This document shows positions 1-8,104 of a DNA stretch of 64,000 nt, one piece after another; the stretch's first letter is position 1, and each line of letters begins with the position of its first letter. Under the pieces are notes generated by a model. It ran no database searches. It had not been told where the DNA came from and worked only from the letters and a program-made list of their open reading frames with translations. The position numbers and the translations under genes are program-made. The stretch comes from Mycobacterium vicinigordonae (GTDB taxonomy: Bacteria; Actinomycetota; Actinomycetes; Mycobacteriales; Mycobacteriaceae): NCBI RefSeq assembly GCF_013466425.1, contig NZ_CP059165.1, forward strand, positions 4,402,001-4,466,000. The letters are read 5' to 3'.

Positions 1-393
1 CGGTGCGAAGCGTTGCTGGACCGCATGCAAAGAGCACTCGGCGCCGACTGGGACCGGCTACCTGAATCGCTTCGCGGTCGCTGGGTCCGGGCGCTGGTCG
101 ATCTGCGAGTGGCCAGGCTGATGGCCTACCGGGCCGTGTCTCTGCAGGACGATCCGCAGGCCGGCGCGGCGGCCAGCGCGGCTCGCATCGCGACCACCAC
201 CTGCGACCAGCTAGTCGCCGAGCTACTCTTCGACGTGCTGGGACCCACCGCCCTGGACAGCGGCACCACCGCGGCACTTCACGGCGCCGTCGACGACCAC
301 TGGCGCTACGCGCAAGCTGCCACCGTCGCATCCGGCACCATCGAGGTCCAGCGCATGATGGTGGCTCGCGACGTGTTGGGAGAACACCGATGA
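1..393 (+). CDS. acyl-CoA dehydrogenase, C-terminal part (5' end outside window)
   Basis: The reading frame is open from the first base, so the gene begins upstream of the window and only about 130 C-terminal residues are seen. The helical segment ends in GTIEVQRMMVARDVLG, the usual C-terminal signature of FadE acyl-CoA dehydrogenases, which oxidise acyl-CoA with FAD. The stop overlaps the start of the next fadE by ATGA, so the two are translationally coupled. Paired, unequal FadE genes are typical of mycobacterial alpha2beta2 heterotetrameric dehydrogenases used on sterol or branched acyl-CoAs. That pairing is inferred here, and the substrate is unknown. Confidence 0.85.
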   Translation, partial: RCEALLDRMQRALGADWDRLPESLRGRWVRALVDLRVARLMAYRAVSLQDDPQAGAAASAARIATTTCDQLVAELLFDVLGPTALDSGTTAALHGAVDDHWRYAQAATVASGTIEVQRMMVARDVLGEHR

Positions 394-1325
394 ATACCGA
401 ACTGCCACAAGACATCAGCGACTTCGCAGCCGTCGCCGTCAAGCGGTTGGCCCGGCTGGGCGGACCGCAGGCGGCGATCCGCGCGGAAACAGACGACACC
501 GCGCGGTACGCGGCACGTGACGCCCTGACCGAACTCGGCGCATTCGACCTCGACGTCCGGTCCGGATCGGACGATCTGCTGGCCGCCGCGGCGCTATGCC
601 AGGCCGCGGGTGCCGCGGCCCTACCGTATCCGCTTGTCGAGGAACTCCTCTCGATCGACGGTGCACTGCTCACATTGGTGGACCCGGCAGCACCCCGCAT
701 CGACCACGGCGACCTGCCCGGCCCCTGGATCGCCGCCGACCTGGACGGCAATCGCTACCCGGTGCAGACCGCCGTCCGGCCCGGCGCCAAGCTGGGACCG
801 TTCCTGACGCCGGCCACCCTGGGTGCCGCCGACGGAACCTTGCCCGCTACGGACATCAACCTTCATCTCACGCTGGGATCGTGGCGGATTTTGGGTGCGA
901 CGCAGCGGGCGCTGGAGATCGCCACTGAGCATGTCCAGGCGCGGGTGCAGTTCGGCAAGCCACTGGCGGACTTCCAGGCCGTCAGATTCTCCGTCGCCGA
1001 CGCCTCGGTCGCAGTGCGCGGACTGCACGAACTAGCCAAATACACTCTATGCCGACCGGAATCGATTCCACTGCAGATCCTTTCGGCCGACGCGCTGGTG
1101 TTGCGGCTGAAGGCGGCCGAAACCGCGCGGCAGGTGTTGCGCACCGCCCACCAGTTGCTGGGCGCACTGGGCTTCTGCGACGAATCCGACGTCAGCGTCC
1201 TCGATCGGCACACCCAGCCGCTCATCCGGCTGCCGCTGGGACCCGAGGCGCTGAGCCTGCGGTTGATCACAGACGTGCGCGACGGACATCTGGAGACGCT
1301 GTTCAGCGGGCGCATGTCAGCATGA
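390..1325 (+). CDS. acyl-CoA dehydrogenase, short subunit
   Basis: This 311-residue FadE-family protein is shorter than the usual 380-400 residues, as is common for one partner of a heteromeric mycobacterial FadE pair. Recognisable family segments include VQFGKPLADFQAVRFSVAD at about residues 190-205 and GALGFCDESDVSVLDRH at about 255-270. The position where single-chain family members have the catalytic glutamate reads CDESD, so the active base may come from the partner. It starts by ATGA overlap with the preceding fadE and ends by ATGA overlap with the fadD, giving a tight three-gene operon. Confidence 0.85.
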   Translation: MNTELPQDISDFAAVAVKRLARLGGPQAAIRAETDDTARYAARDALTELGAFDLDVRSGSDDLLAAAALCQAAGAAALPYPLVEELLSIDGALLTLVDPAAPRIDHGDLPGPWIAADLDGNRYPVQTAVRPGAKLGPFLTPATLGAADGTLPATDINLHLTLGSWRILGATQRALEIATEHVQARVQFGKPLADFQAVRFSVADASVAVRGLHELAKYTLCRPESIPLQILSADALVLRLKAAETARQVLRTAHQLLGALGFCDESDVSVLDRHTQPLIRLPLGPEALSLRLITDVRDGHLETLFSGRMSA

Positions 1326-2827
1326 GCACCCAACCCGCCAGCGCAGGTACCGCTTTCAACCCGTTCGCCAATGGCATCCCGTTCGGCGACAAGCTGCGTC
1401 AGCTCGCCGAGGATCGAGGCGACGACACCGCGGTGACGATCGCCACGCTGGACCGGGCAGCGCAGTCGCTGACCTTCGGTGAACTCGACGCCCGCGCGAA
1501 CCAATGGGGACGGGCACTGGCGGGACACGGCGCACAGACGGGTTCACTTGTTGCCCTTGCGATCCCAAACTCCGTACACCTGGTGCTAGCCGCGCTGGGG
1601 TGCTGGAAAATCGGCGCGGTGCCCATACCGATGCACTGGGACCTGCCCGAGTGGGAACGCGCCCGGGTACGCGCGGTAATTGACCCGGTGGTGGTGGTCG
1701 ACGACACCACCCGCTGGCAGCTGGACGAGCTCGCCGCCGCATCGTCCCAAAGTCCTTTGCCCACAGCAGTTTCCCCGACCGCCAACGGTATCTGCAGCAG
1801 TGGGTCCACCGGCGTTCCGAAAGTCATTCTCAACCTCGCACCGTCGCTGTGGATACCCGAACAGAGCGAACCCTTCCTGTCGAACTGGACGCCGGTGGCC
1901 AGGCCGCAACGCATCATGGTGCCCGCCCCGATGTATCACACCAACGGCTTCGCCACCTTCCTGATGCTGTTGGGCGGGGACCGCCTGGTGATCCTGGAAA
2001 AATTTGACGCGCATCTGTTTGTCGACACCATCGAGCGCTACCAGATCACCAATTTCACGGCCACCCCGACGATGCTGGCGCGGGTGGCCGCGCTGCCCGA
2101 CATCCGGCAGCGCGACCTGTCCAGCATCGTGTTCATCCTGCAGGGCGCCGCGGTGATGCCGCCGTCGTTGCTGCGCACCTGGTTCGAACTACTCAGCCCC
2201 GAACAGATCGTCACCGCCTACGGGATGACCGAGAACCTCGGGCTGACGGCGCTGCGCGGTGACGAATGGCTGTCCCATCCGGGCAGCGTGGGGCGCGGGT
2301 TCCGGGACACCGAGATCCGCATTTTGGACGCCGACAAGAACCTGCTGGGCCCGGGCGAGGAAGGCGACATCTACCTGCGTGCGCCGATGAGCGCCGGCTA
2401 CCGTTACCTGGGCGGGGCGCCGCCGTTGCCCTCCACCGAAGACGGGTTCCGCTCCGCCGGGGACATCGGCCGCCTCGACGAGGACGGCTTCCTCTACATC
2501 ACCGACCGCCGCGCCGACATGATCGTCAGCGGAGGCGCCAACGTGTACCCCGCCGAGGTGGAGTCGGCGCTGTCCGGGCATCCCGACATCGCCGACGTCG
2601 TCGTCATCGGCCTGGCCGACCTGCAGTGGGGCCGCCGGGTACACGCCGTCGTGCAGGTATCGGCGCAAGCCGCGCAACCGCTGACCGAGCAGCAGGTGAT
2701 CGACTACGCCAAAGGTCGGCTTGCCCACTACAAGGCGCCCAAGACCGTCGAGTTCGTCGACAACATCCCGCGCACCGCGGCGACCAAGGTCAACCGTTCG
2801 GCGATGATCGCCGCACGAGAGGGCTAA
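1322..2827 (+). CDS. fatty-acyl-CoA/AMP ligase (FadD family)
   Basis: This 501-residue adenylate-forming enzyme activates a carboxylic acid through an acyl-AMP. Visible motifs in order are SSGSTGVPK (AMP-binding P-loop, about residues 160-170), YGMTEN, GDIGRLDEDGFLYITDR (adenylate pocket and hinge) and the C-terminal catalytic-lysine region TKVNR. The ATG at 1322 overlaps the fadE stop; a longer reading frame opens upstream but only as a shadow of fadE. The operon context suggests it activates the substrate of the two FadE proteins. Its stop overlaps by three bases the stop of the convergent small membrane gene. The chain type is not predictable from sequence. Confidence 0.88.
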   Translation: MSTQPASAGTAFNPFANGIPFGDKLRQLAEDRGDDTAVTIATLDRAAQSLTFGELDARANQWGRALAGHGAQTGSLVALAIPNSVHLVLAALGCWKIGAVPIPMHWDLPEWERARVRAVIDPVVVVDDTTRWQLDELAAASSQSPLPTAVSPTANGICSSGSTGVPKVILNLAPSLWIPEQSEPFLSNWTPVARPQRIMVPAPMYHTNGFATFLMLLGGDRLVILEKFDAHLFVDTIERYQITNFTATPTMLARVAALPDIRQRDLSSIVFILQGAAVMPPSLLRTWFELLSPEQIVTAYGMTENLGLTALRGDEWLSHPGSVGRGFRDTEIRILDADKNLLGPGEEGDIYLRAPMSAGYRYLGGAPPLPSTEDGFRSAGDIGRLDEDGFLYITDRRADMIVSGGANVYPAEVESALSGHPDIADVVVIGLADLQWGRRVHAVVQVSAQAAQPLTEQQVIDYAKGRLAHYKAPKTVEFVDNIPRTAATKVNRSAMIAAREG

Positions 2828-3048
2828 GCCCAGCTGCGCTCGGCGATGTAATGCGGAAAGAACATCTCCCACATCACCAGGCAGGCCAGGAACCATGCCG
2901 CGGGCGTATTGAGGTTGATCGAGCCGTAGGAAGAGACGATCGGACGCCCGCGCCCCGCGTGCGCACGGGCGTCCAAATACACCCACACCGCGGTGGCGAA
3001 GATGATCGCCAATAGCTCGACAACGGCAATTACCACCGCTTCTTTCAC
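2824..3048 (-). CDS. small two-segment membrane protein, unknown
   Basis: This is a protein of about 74 residues. I chose GTG at 3048 because an AGGGGGA ribosome-binding site sits just upstream and the chain then opens directly with a hydrophobic segment (VVIAVVELLAIIFATAVWVY), followed by a basic loop and a second hydrophobic stretch (AAWFLACLVMWEMFF). A longer frame to 3114 exists but has no good start signal. It lies 83 bp downstream of the left espI and could be its last operon member. I do not recognise the family, so a function is not assigned. Confidence 0.55.
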   Translation of the reverse strand: MKEAVVIAVVELLAIIFATAVWVYLDARAHAGRGRPIVSSYGSINLNTPAAWFLACLVMWEMFFPHYIAERSWA

Positions 3049-3131
3049 GGCATCCCCCTGCTCTTTAAGGCGATCTGAAACGTATACCAGAGAACGTCCC
3101 GGCCGATGGTGCAAATCGGGGCCGCGCGCGC

Positions 3132-4892
3132 TCAGCCGCGGGATACCGCGCGCTTGGTGTCCGCGAACCCGTCAGCGATCGACGCGGCCAACTCCAGAAA
3201 CGCCTGGCGAGTGCGGTTGGCCATCAGGTCCAGCACGATCTCCGACCCCTGAGCCAGGTGATCGTCGAACGGGATGACGTGCACCGAACGGATGCGGGTC
3301 AGGAACTGCGCGGCCAGCTTATCCAGGTCGACCGAGGCTTTTCCCGGACGCGCAGCGCTAATCACCACCGTCGCGTTGGGCACCAGGTGCCCGCGACCGT
3401 GATGCTCGAGCCAGTCCAGCGTCGCGAACGCGCTACGCGCGGCGTCGATAGCAGGCGAAGCGACCAACACGATCGCATCCGCCTCATCGAGGATGGACGA
3501 CATCGCCGAATGCACCAGTCCGGTCCCACAGTCGGTGAGAATCAAGTTGTAGAACCGCTGCAGCAGCCGGATCACTACGCGGTAGTCGGCATCCGAGAAC
3601 GCCTCGGAGGTCGCCGGATCACGTTCGGAAGCCAGGATTTCCAGCCGGCTGGTGCTCTGCGAGGTGTGCCTGCGGATGTCGGAGTACCGAAAAATGTTGT
3701 CGTCCAACAACAAATCGCGCACGGTGGATCGACTCTGATCGGGTCCGCGCTGGGCGAGGGTGCCGAAGTCGGGATTGGCGTCGACCGCGATCACCCGGTC
3801 GCCGCGGATCGCCGCAAAGGTGGACCCCAGCCCGACCGTGGTGGTGGTCTTACCGACACCACCCTTCATGGACAACACGGCGATGCTGTAGTCGCCGCGC
3901 ACCGGTTGGCTCACCCGTGCCACCAGCTTCTGGCGGGTGTTCTCCAGTTCGGACTCGCCCGGGTTCAGACCGGTGAGCCGGTGTACCGCGCGGCGCCACC
4001 CGCGTTGCGGCAGCGGCCGGGCACGTACCAGCCCGAGATCGGTGTGCGACGGTATGCGCGGATCCTGGTAACCCGGCAAAGGTTGCGGTGCGCTCGGGGT
4101 GGCACGGGTGAACGGTGTCGCAACCGGGGGCGGACCGGCCGTGCTGAGCCTGGGGTCGGGTTGCGGCGGGGACGGCGGCTCGGAAGTCTGCCAGGGAGCG
4201 GTGACCGAGGGCCCGGGTGCGGGTGGCGGCGCCGGCCGCGTGGGCCGCGGAGCCGGACGCACGGGCGGTTGCGCGGGTGGCTGCTGCGCTGCGGGAGACC
4301 GCTGTGGCGGCGCGGAACGCGCGCGGGGATGCGGTGGCAGCGCAAAGACGGCCGTGCTCTGAGATATTGGGCCCGGACGTTCGCGCGAGGCAGGTCGTTC
4401 GGGTGCCGGCGGAGGCGGCGGCTCGGCGGGTTGTGCGGGCTCGGGCAACTGCAGCTGCGGCAACTGCATCACGCGAGTGCCCTCGGCCGTAGGGCCGGAA
4501 CGCACCGGTTTGGGCGCCGGTGCGGCCTCAACTTGCGCCTCCGGCTCTGCTTCCGGCGGCGGGGCCGACTTTGCATGTTCTGCGGCCGGTTCCGGAGCCG
4601 GCGCGACGGGATCGGCCGGGGGCGGCTGGGGCAACTTGATCACCTGGGTGCCAGCGGTCGTCGGGCTCGGCGACGGCTGGTCGACAACCGGCGACGGCTG
4701 GTCGGTGACCGGCGACGGCTGGTCGACGACCGGCGACGGCTGGTCGACGACCGGCGACGGCTGGTCGGTGACCGGGCGGGCGGCGGATTCGGCCGACTCC
4801 CGCTCGAGCTTGGCTTTGATCTGCGCAACAGGAATCGGATTGGTGTCCGCGCCGCTGCTGCCCTTGAACCCCCGAGCGTCGGAGTTTGCCAC
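3132..4892 (-). CDS. espI-like: EspI-like ESX-associated P-loop ATPase (left copy)
   Basis: This 586-residue protein has a long disordered N-terminal half rich in Pro, Ala and Gln, then a MinD/ParA-type ATPase domain from about residue 335. Its deviant Walker A is KGGVGKTTT (343-351), followed by AVDANPD and LTDCGTG. EspI of ESX-1 has this same layout and modulates secretion according to ATP state. The start is GTG at 4892, sharing one base with the eccA stop (TAGTG), so eccA and this gene form one operon. Residues 41-75 are five PV[VT]DQPS repeats encoded by a 21-bp tandem repeat. A second, longer EspI is encoded at 32505-34976. Confidence 0.85.
   Translation of the reverse strand: MANSDARGFKGSSGADTNPIPVAQIKAKLERESAESAARPVTDQPSPVVDQPSPVVDQPSPVTDQPSPVVDQPSPSPTTAGTQVIKLPQPPPADPVAPAPEPAAEHAKSAPPPEAEPEAQVEAAPAPKPVRSGPTAEGTRVMQLPQLQLPEPAQPAEPPPPPAPERPASRERPGPISQSTAVFALPPHPRARSAPPQRSPAAQQPPAQPPVRPAPRPTRPAPPPAPGPSVTAPWQTSEPPSPPQPDPRLSTAGPPPVATPFTRATPSAPQPLPGYQDPRIPSHTDLGLVRARPLPQRGWRRAVHRLTGLNPGESELENTRQKLVARVSQPVRGDYSIAVLSMKGGVGKTTTTVGLGSTFAAIRGDRVIAVDANPDFGTLAQRGPDQSRSTVRDLLLDDNIFRYSDIRRHTSQSTSRLEILASERDPATSEAFSDADYRVVIRLLQRFYNLILTDCGTGLVHSAMSSILDEADAIVLVASPAIDAARSAFATLDWLEHHGRGHLVPNATVVISAARPGKASVDLDKLAAQFLTRIRSVHVIPFDDHLAQGSEIVLDLMANRTRQAFLELAASIADGFADTKRAVSRG
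4669..4773 (-). repeat. 21-bp tandem repeat, five units, inside the left espI
   Basis: Five nearly identical 21-bp units, each beginning GGCGACGGCTGG on the plus strand, run head to tail and encode PV[VT]DQPS heptads. The unit length is a multiple of three, so copy-number change would alter only the length of the disordered N-terminus. Confidence 0.9.
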
Positions 4893-6727
4893 TAGCGGAT
4901 GCCCGAAATCTGTTGCCGCTGCGACATGCCCAGCACGTTCTCCAGAGCGGCGCGCATATCGCTGAGTTCAATGCGCATCAGCTCGGTCTCGTCGAGATCC
5001 TCGACGCTGACGTCGTCGCGTTCGCTCAACCGGTACTCGCGCTCCTCCTCGGCCGTCTCGATGACATTGCGGACGAACCGCCCATTGCCAACCAAGTCGA
5101 TGTCGCGGCGCAGTTGCCCGGTGTCATCGACCGACTGATTCTCGTACAGCCGTTTGCAGGCCTCGACCAGTTCCTCGTAGGCACTCTCGGTCAGCTCGGA
5201 GTCGCGGGTCTTAGCGATCAATCGGCCGATGTCGCCGAGTTCGGTGGGGTTATAGGAAGCGAACCGGATCCGCTTAGTGAACCGGGACGCCATGCCCTCG
5301 TTCGAGGCCAGGAAGCGGTCAATCTCGGCGTCGTAGCCGGCGATGATCACCACCAGCCGGTCGCGGTCATTCTCCATACGCGCCAGCAGGGTGTCGACGG
5401 CCTCTCGACCAAACGCATCGCCGCCGGCCAGCCCGGTCTGGATCAGTGTGTAGGCCTCGTCGATGAACAGCACACCGTCCATCGCGGTGTCGATCAACGC
5501 CGACGTCTTGATCGCGGTGCTGCCGAGGTGCTCCCCGACAAAATCGGCGCGTTTGGCTTCGACCACGGCGGGCGTCTTCAACAGGCCGAGGCCACAGTAG
5601 ACCTGCGCCACCACCCGGGCGATTGTCGTCTTGCCGGTCCCGGGTGGGCCGGTGAAAGCCAAGTGCAGGCTACGTGCGGCGGCGCTGAGGCCCTTACCCT
5701 CGCGAACCTTCGCCAACTTGGCGGCCGACCGCAGCTTGGCCACCTGCAGCTTGACGTCGGCCAGGCCGATCTGGCGGTCCAACTCCACCTGCGCCGCCCT
5801 CAGGTACTCATTGCCGCGCTCGGTCATGTTCTCGGCGTCGACCTCTCGCGCGCTGCGCGCGGTCGACGGATCCCACTTGTCGGTGCGGGAGTCGATGTCG
5901 TCTTTGGTGCTGATGATGAGCCGGAACTTCGGGTCATGCAGCGCCGACGCGTTGGCTTCGAACCCCGGTTCTTCGCTGTAGATCCGCTCGAAGATGATGC
6001 GCGCCTCAGGCTCCTTCCCCATCTCGCGCAGGGTCAGACCCTTGCAGAACTCCGCGGCCCGGCTCGCGGCGGGGATCGAGCCCTCGATCGCCAGATCAAG
6101 ACGCCGGATGCCCTCCCCGAACAAACCCATCTGGGCGCATGCCGAGCCGACCATCAGGTTCGCCCCGGCGGAGATGTACTCGTCGGTGAACGAGGCCGAA
6201 TTGGCAAGCGCGGTAAGCACATCGGGCCAGCGTTGGGTGGTGAAATGCAGCACCGCGCGGATGTAGGAGCAAATCTCGGCGTTGTCGGCGTCGCCGTCGG
6301 GCATCGACCGGCGCATGGTGTCCAGTTCGTCGAGCACCCGCTCGGCCTCGTCGTAGTCCTTACCGGCGATCATGTTTGCCGCGTATGCCAGCCATACCTC
6401 GGTGAGCGTGCTGAGCGTGTAGTCCAGGTACAGCCCGGTCTGGAACCGAGCGGCCAGCGCATGCCGGGGCAACCCGAGCCGGCGCTGCTCGCGGTTAAGG
6501 TTCTCCTTGCTGGTCCGCCAGAGGTTGTAGAGCACCTCGCTGCTGGTGTCTCCGGCAGCGGCACGGCCTAGCCAGGCGTCGCTCATCTGCGGGTCGTGCT
6601 CGGTGGCGCGCTTGAACGCCAGGGCCGCATACTGCACGTCGCGGTCGGTCTCTAGGCCGTCGATGGGGATTCCCAGTGACAACACTCCGGCGTCGAAGAC
6701 CCGCTGCGCGTCCCTGGTGCCAGGCAT
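4892..6727 (-). CDS. eccA: EccA, ESX AAA+ ATPase
   Basis: This 611-residue protein has a helical TPR-like N-terminal half (about 1-290) and a CbbX-type AAA+ module. Motifs are Walker A GPPGTGKTT, Walker B VLFIDEAYTL, sensor-like VVIIAGYDAEIDRFLASNEG and an arginine-finger region SRFTKRIRF. EccA proteins are cytosolic hexameric ATPases of ESX systems that act on substrate-chaperone complexes. The length is closer to EccA2 (about 619) than to EccA1 (about 573), as I remember those proteins. It starts with ATG at 6727, divergent from the EspH-like gene across 188 bp, and is followed by espI with a one-base overlap. Confidence 0.95.
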   Translation of the reverse strand: MPGTRDAQRVFDAGVLSLGIPIDGLETDRDVQYAALAFKRATEHDPQMSDAWLGRAAAGDTSSEVLYNLWRTSKENLNREQRRLGLPRHALAARFQTGLYLDYTLSTLTEVWLAYAANMIAGKDYDEAERVLDELDTMRRSMPDGDADNAEICSYIRAVLHFTTQRWPDVLTALANSASFTDEYISAGANLMVGSACAQMGLFGEGIRRLDLAIEGSIPAASRAAEFCKGLTLREMGKEPEARIIFERIYSEEPGFEANASALHDPKFRLIISTKDDIDSRTDKWDPSTARSAREVDAENMTERGNEYLRAAQVELDRQIGLADVKLQVAKLRSAAKLAKVREGKGLSAAARSLHLAFTGPPGTGKTTIARVVAQVYCGLGLLKTPAVVEAKRADFVGEHLGSTAIKTSALIDTAMDGVLFIDEAYTLIQTGLAGGDAFGREAVDTLLARMENDRDRLVVIIAGYDAEIDRFLASNEGMASRFTKRIRFASYNPTELGDIGRLIAKTRDSELTESAYEELVEACKRLYENQSVDDTGQLRRDIDLVGNGRFVRNVIETAEEEREYRLSERDDVSVEDLDETELMRIELSDMRAALENVLGMSQRQQISGIR

Positions 6728-6915
6728 CTACTCGGTGTCCTTACTACTAGTACTGCTGGTGACTACCCTTTGGCGGCAGCAGCGAGTACAAAACGTCCAA
6801 TTAACCCACGTCTGGCGGTAGAAAGTTATTGTACCGACCTGTTGAGTTTCATTGTCGCGCCAAAATCCTGGGCCGAAATCCAGGCATGCCAGCGCCGCTG
6901 TGGAGGTGAAGCCGG

Positions 6916-7263
6916 GTGCCACCGGACCAACGACGACAACGACCCCAACCCGTGCTTTCACGCACCGGAACCATCGCCGTCGCCACCACCGAGCGCGGGC
7001 TGCCGACGGCGTTGAAGATCGACCGCAGCGAGCTCGCCAGACCGCCCCAGGAGTTGGCGGCCGAGATCCTGGCGCTGTGCAGATTGTCGGCATTGCGCGC
7101 CCAGGTGGCCTACCGCCGGGGCCTCGCTGACAAAGGATTCAGCCAGTCAACCATTCGTGAACTCGGCCTGCCGACCGACGAGGAGCTGGCCCGCGCCGAG
7201 CAAGAGCTGTTCGGCGACGACGAGGACAACGAGCTGCCGGAGACGTGGATGAGGTCGATATGA
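6916..7263 (+). CDS. EspH/EspD-like ESX accessory protein
   Basis: This 115-residue soluble acidic-tailed protein starts at GTG 6916 behind a GGAGGTGAA site. The core pattern, with LAAEILALCRLSALRAQVAYR followed by a C-terminal LPTDEELARAEQELFGD, matches the arrangement in EspH and EspD of M. tuberculosis (LADEIFVIADLARQKA..., LPTPEEAAAAEAEVF). EspD stabilises the cellular levels of EspA and EspC, and EspH belongs to the ESX-1 locus. The stop overlaps the next start by ATGA. This places it at the head of the substrate module, facing away from eccA. The family call is by eye. Confidence 0.7.
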   Translation: MPPDQRRQRPQPVLSRTGTIAVATTERGLPTALKIDRSELARPPQELAAEILALCRLSALRAQVAYRRGLADKGFSQSTIRELGLPTDEELARAEQELFGDDEDNELPETWMRSI

Positions 7264-7610
7264 CCAGCTTGGCGCAGTCGGTGATCGCGCGCGCGATCAA
7301 GCAGCGCGACCTGTTGCAGTCCATGACCGAGCAGACGAAGAAGATCTCGGCGCGAGTGACCAGCCGGGACCGCGCGGTGAGCGCCGAGGTCGACGGGCTG
7401 GGCAGCCTGACCGGTCTATGGCTGGGTCCGCCGGCCAGCCGTCTAGACCCAGACACCCTGGCTACGCTGATCGTCGAGACCGCCCAGGCGGCCGCCAAAC
7501 TGTCCGCCGAGCGGTACAACTTCCTCCTCAAAGAGTTCATGACCCGTATGGATGAGCTCCAGCGAGCACCTCTGACCCGCTCCGATGGCACCGTCTTCGA
7601 GCCGGATTGA
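7260..7610 (+). CDS. YbaB/EbfC-like small protein
   Basis: This 116-residue protein uses the ATG at 7260, which overlaps the previous stop; an in-frame GTG at 7245 also exists. The pattern RVTSRDRAVSAEVDGLGSLTGLWLGP, followed by long helices (LATLIVETAQAAAKLSAERY), is that of YbaB/EbfC-like proteins. Several of these (EspL type) sit in ESX loci and influence substrate stability. A nucleoid-binding role is known for bacterial YbaB, but whether it applies here is inference. A second, larger YbaB-like protein is encoded at 18983-19516. Confidence 0.65.
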   Translation: MTSLAQSVIARAIKQRDLLQSMTEQTKKISARVTSRDRAVSAEVDGLGSLTGLWLGPPASRLDPDTLATLIVETAQAAAKLSAERYNFLLKEFMTRMDELQRAPLTRSDGTVFEPD

Positions 7611-7660
7611 CGCCCCTTAAACGTTATTCAACACACGCAAATAACGATCACGGTCTTATT

Positions 7661-7670
7661 ACACATGTGT
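7661..7670. promoter_or_regulatory. 10-bp perfect palindrome in the 183-bp gap before the Esp substrate genes
   Basis: ACACATGTGT is self-complementary and lies in the AT-richer gap 7611-7793 upstream of the gene at 7794. The flanks extend the symmetry partly (TT before, GAA after). It is a candidate operator or promoter element; no specific regulator can be named. Confidence 0.3.
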
Positions 7671-7793
7671 GAATCGCGTGCAGAGCAAGAGTCTGCTTAA
7701 AATTCGTGCAATTTAATGCCGGCCGGGGTGCTTAAGCTGAAGACACCAGCGCTAGCTGCCGGCTAAGCGGGAATCCACGGGGAGAATCTGATC

Positions 7794-8093
7794 ATGACAT
7801 TTGAAATGCAGCCCGACTTCATGCAGGGCCTCACGACTGCACAAGAGACCGCCGGCACCATGATCACCACCGCCATGAGCACGATCACCTCGGCCCAAAT
7901 GAGTTCATTCTCAATGGCTTTGGGCCCGATCGCGGCAGCAAACATGATTCCGGCGATGTACGAATCCGCGGCGAACAACCTTGCCAGCGGCATGTCGACG
8001 GCAGCGAAGCATGGCCTGCTGGGCGTCGCGACCCACATCAGCAACGCCACTCACGCCGCGGCCGACGCGGCCGGCGGACCCGAAGAAACCTAG
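7794..8093 (+). CDS. small ESX substrate-like protein (EspC/EspF-like size and position)
   Basis: This 99-residue helical protein is rich in Met, Ala, Thr and Ser, with no signal peptide and no cysteine. ATG 7794 follows a GGGGAGAA site. The length, all-helical pattern and position immediately before a larger Gly/Met-rich Esp-type protein recall the EspA-EspC and EspE-EspF pairs of M. tuberculosis, though the order is reversed. I see no canonical WxG motif. The final helix, GVATHISNATHAAADAA, resembles the end of EspC-type proteins. Assignment to DUF2580 is possible but unproven. Confidence 0.5.
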   Translation: MTFEMQPDFMQGLTTAQETAGTMITTAMSTITSAQMSSFSMALGPIAAANMIPAMYESAANNLASGMSTAAKHGLLGVATHISNATHAAADAAGGPEET

Positions 8094-8104
8094 GCGACGC
8101 ACCA

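Noticed and set aside
3258-6571. Long plus-strand frames (545 and 561 codons) opposite the left espI and eccA
   Set aside because: They are mirror frames of two well-supported minus-strand genes in high-GC DNA, are Arg/Gly-rich without domains, and lack ribosome-binding sites.
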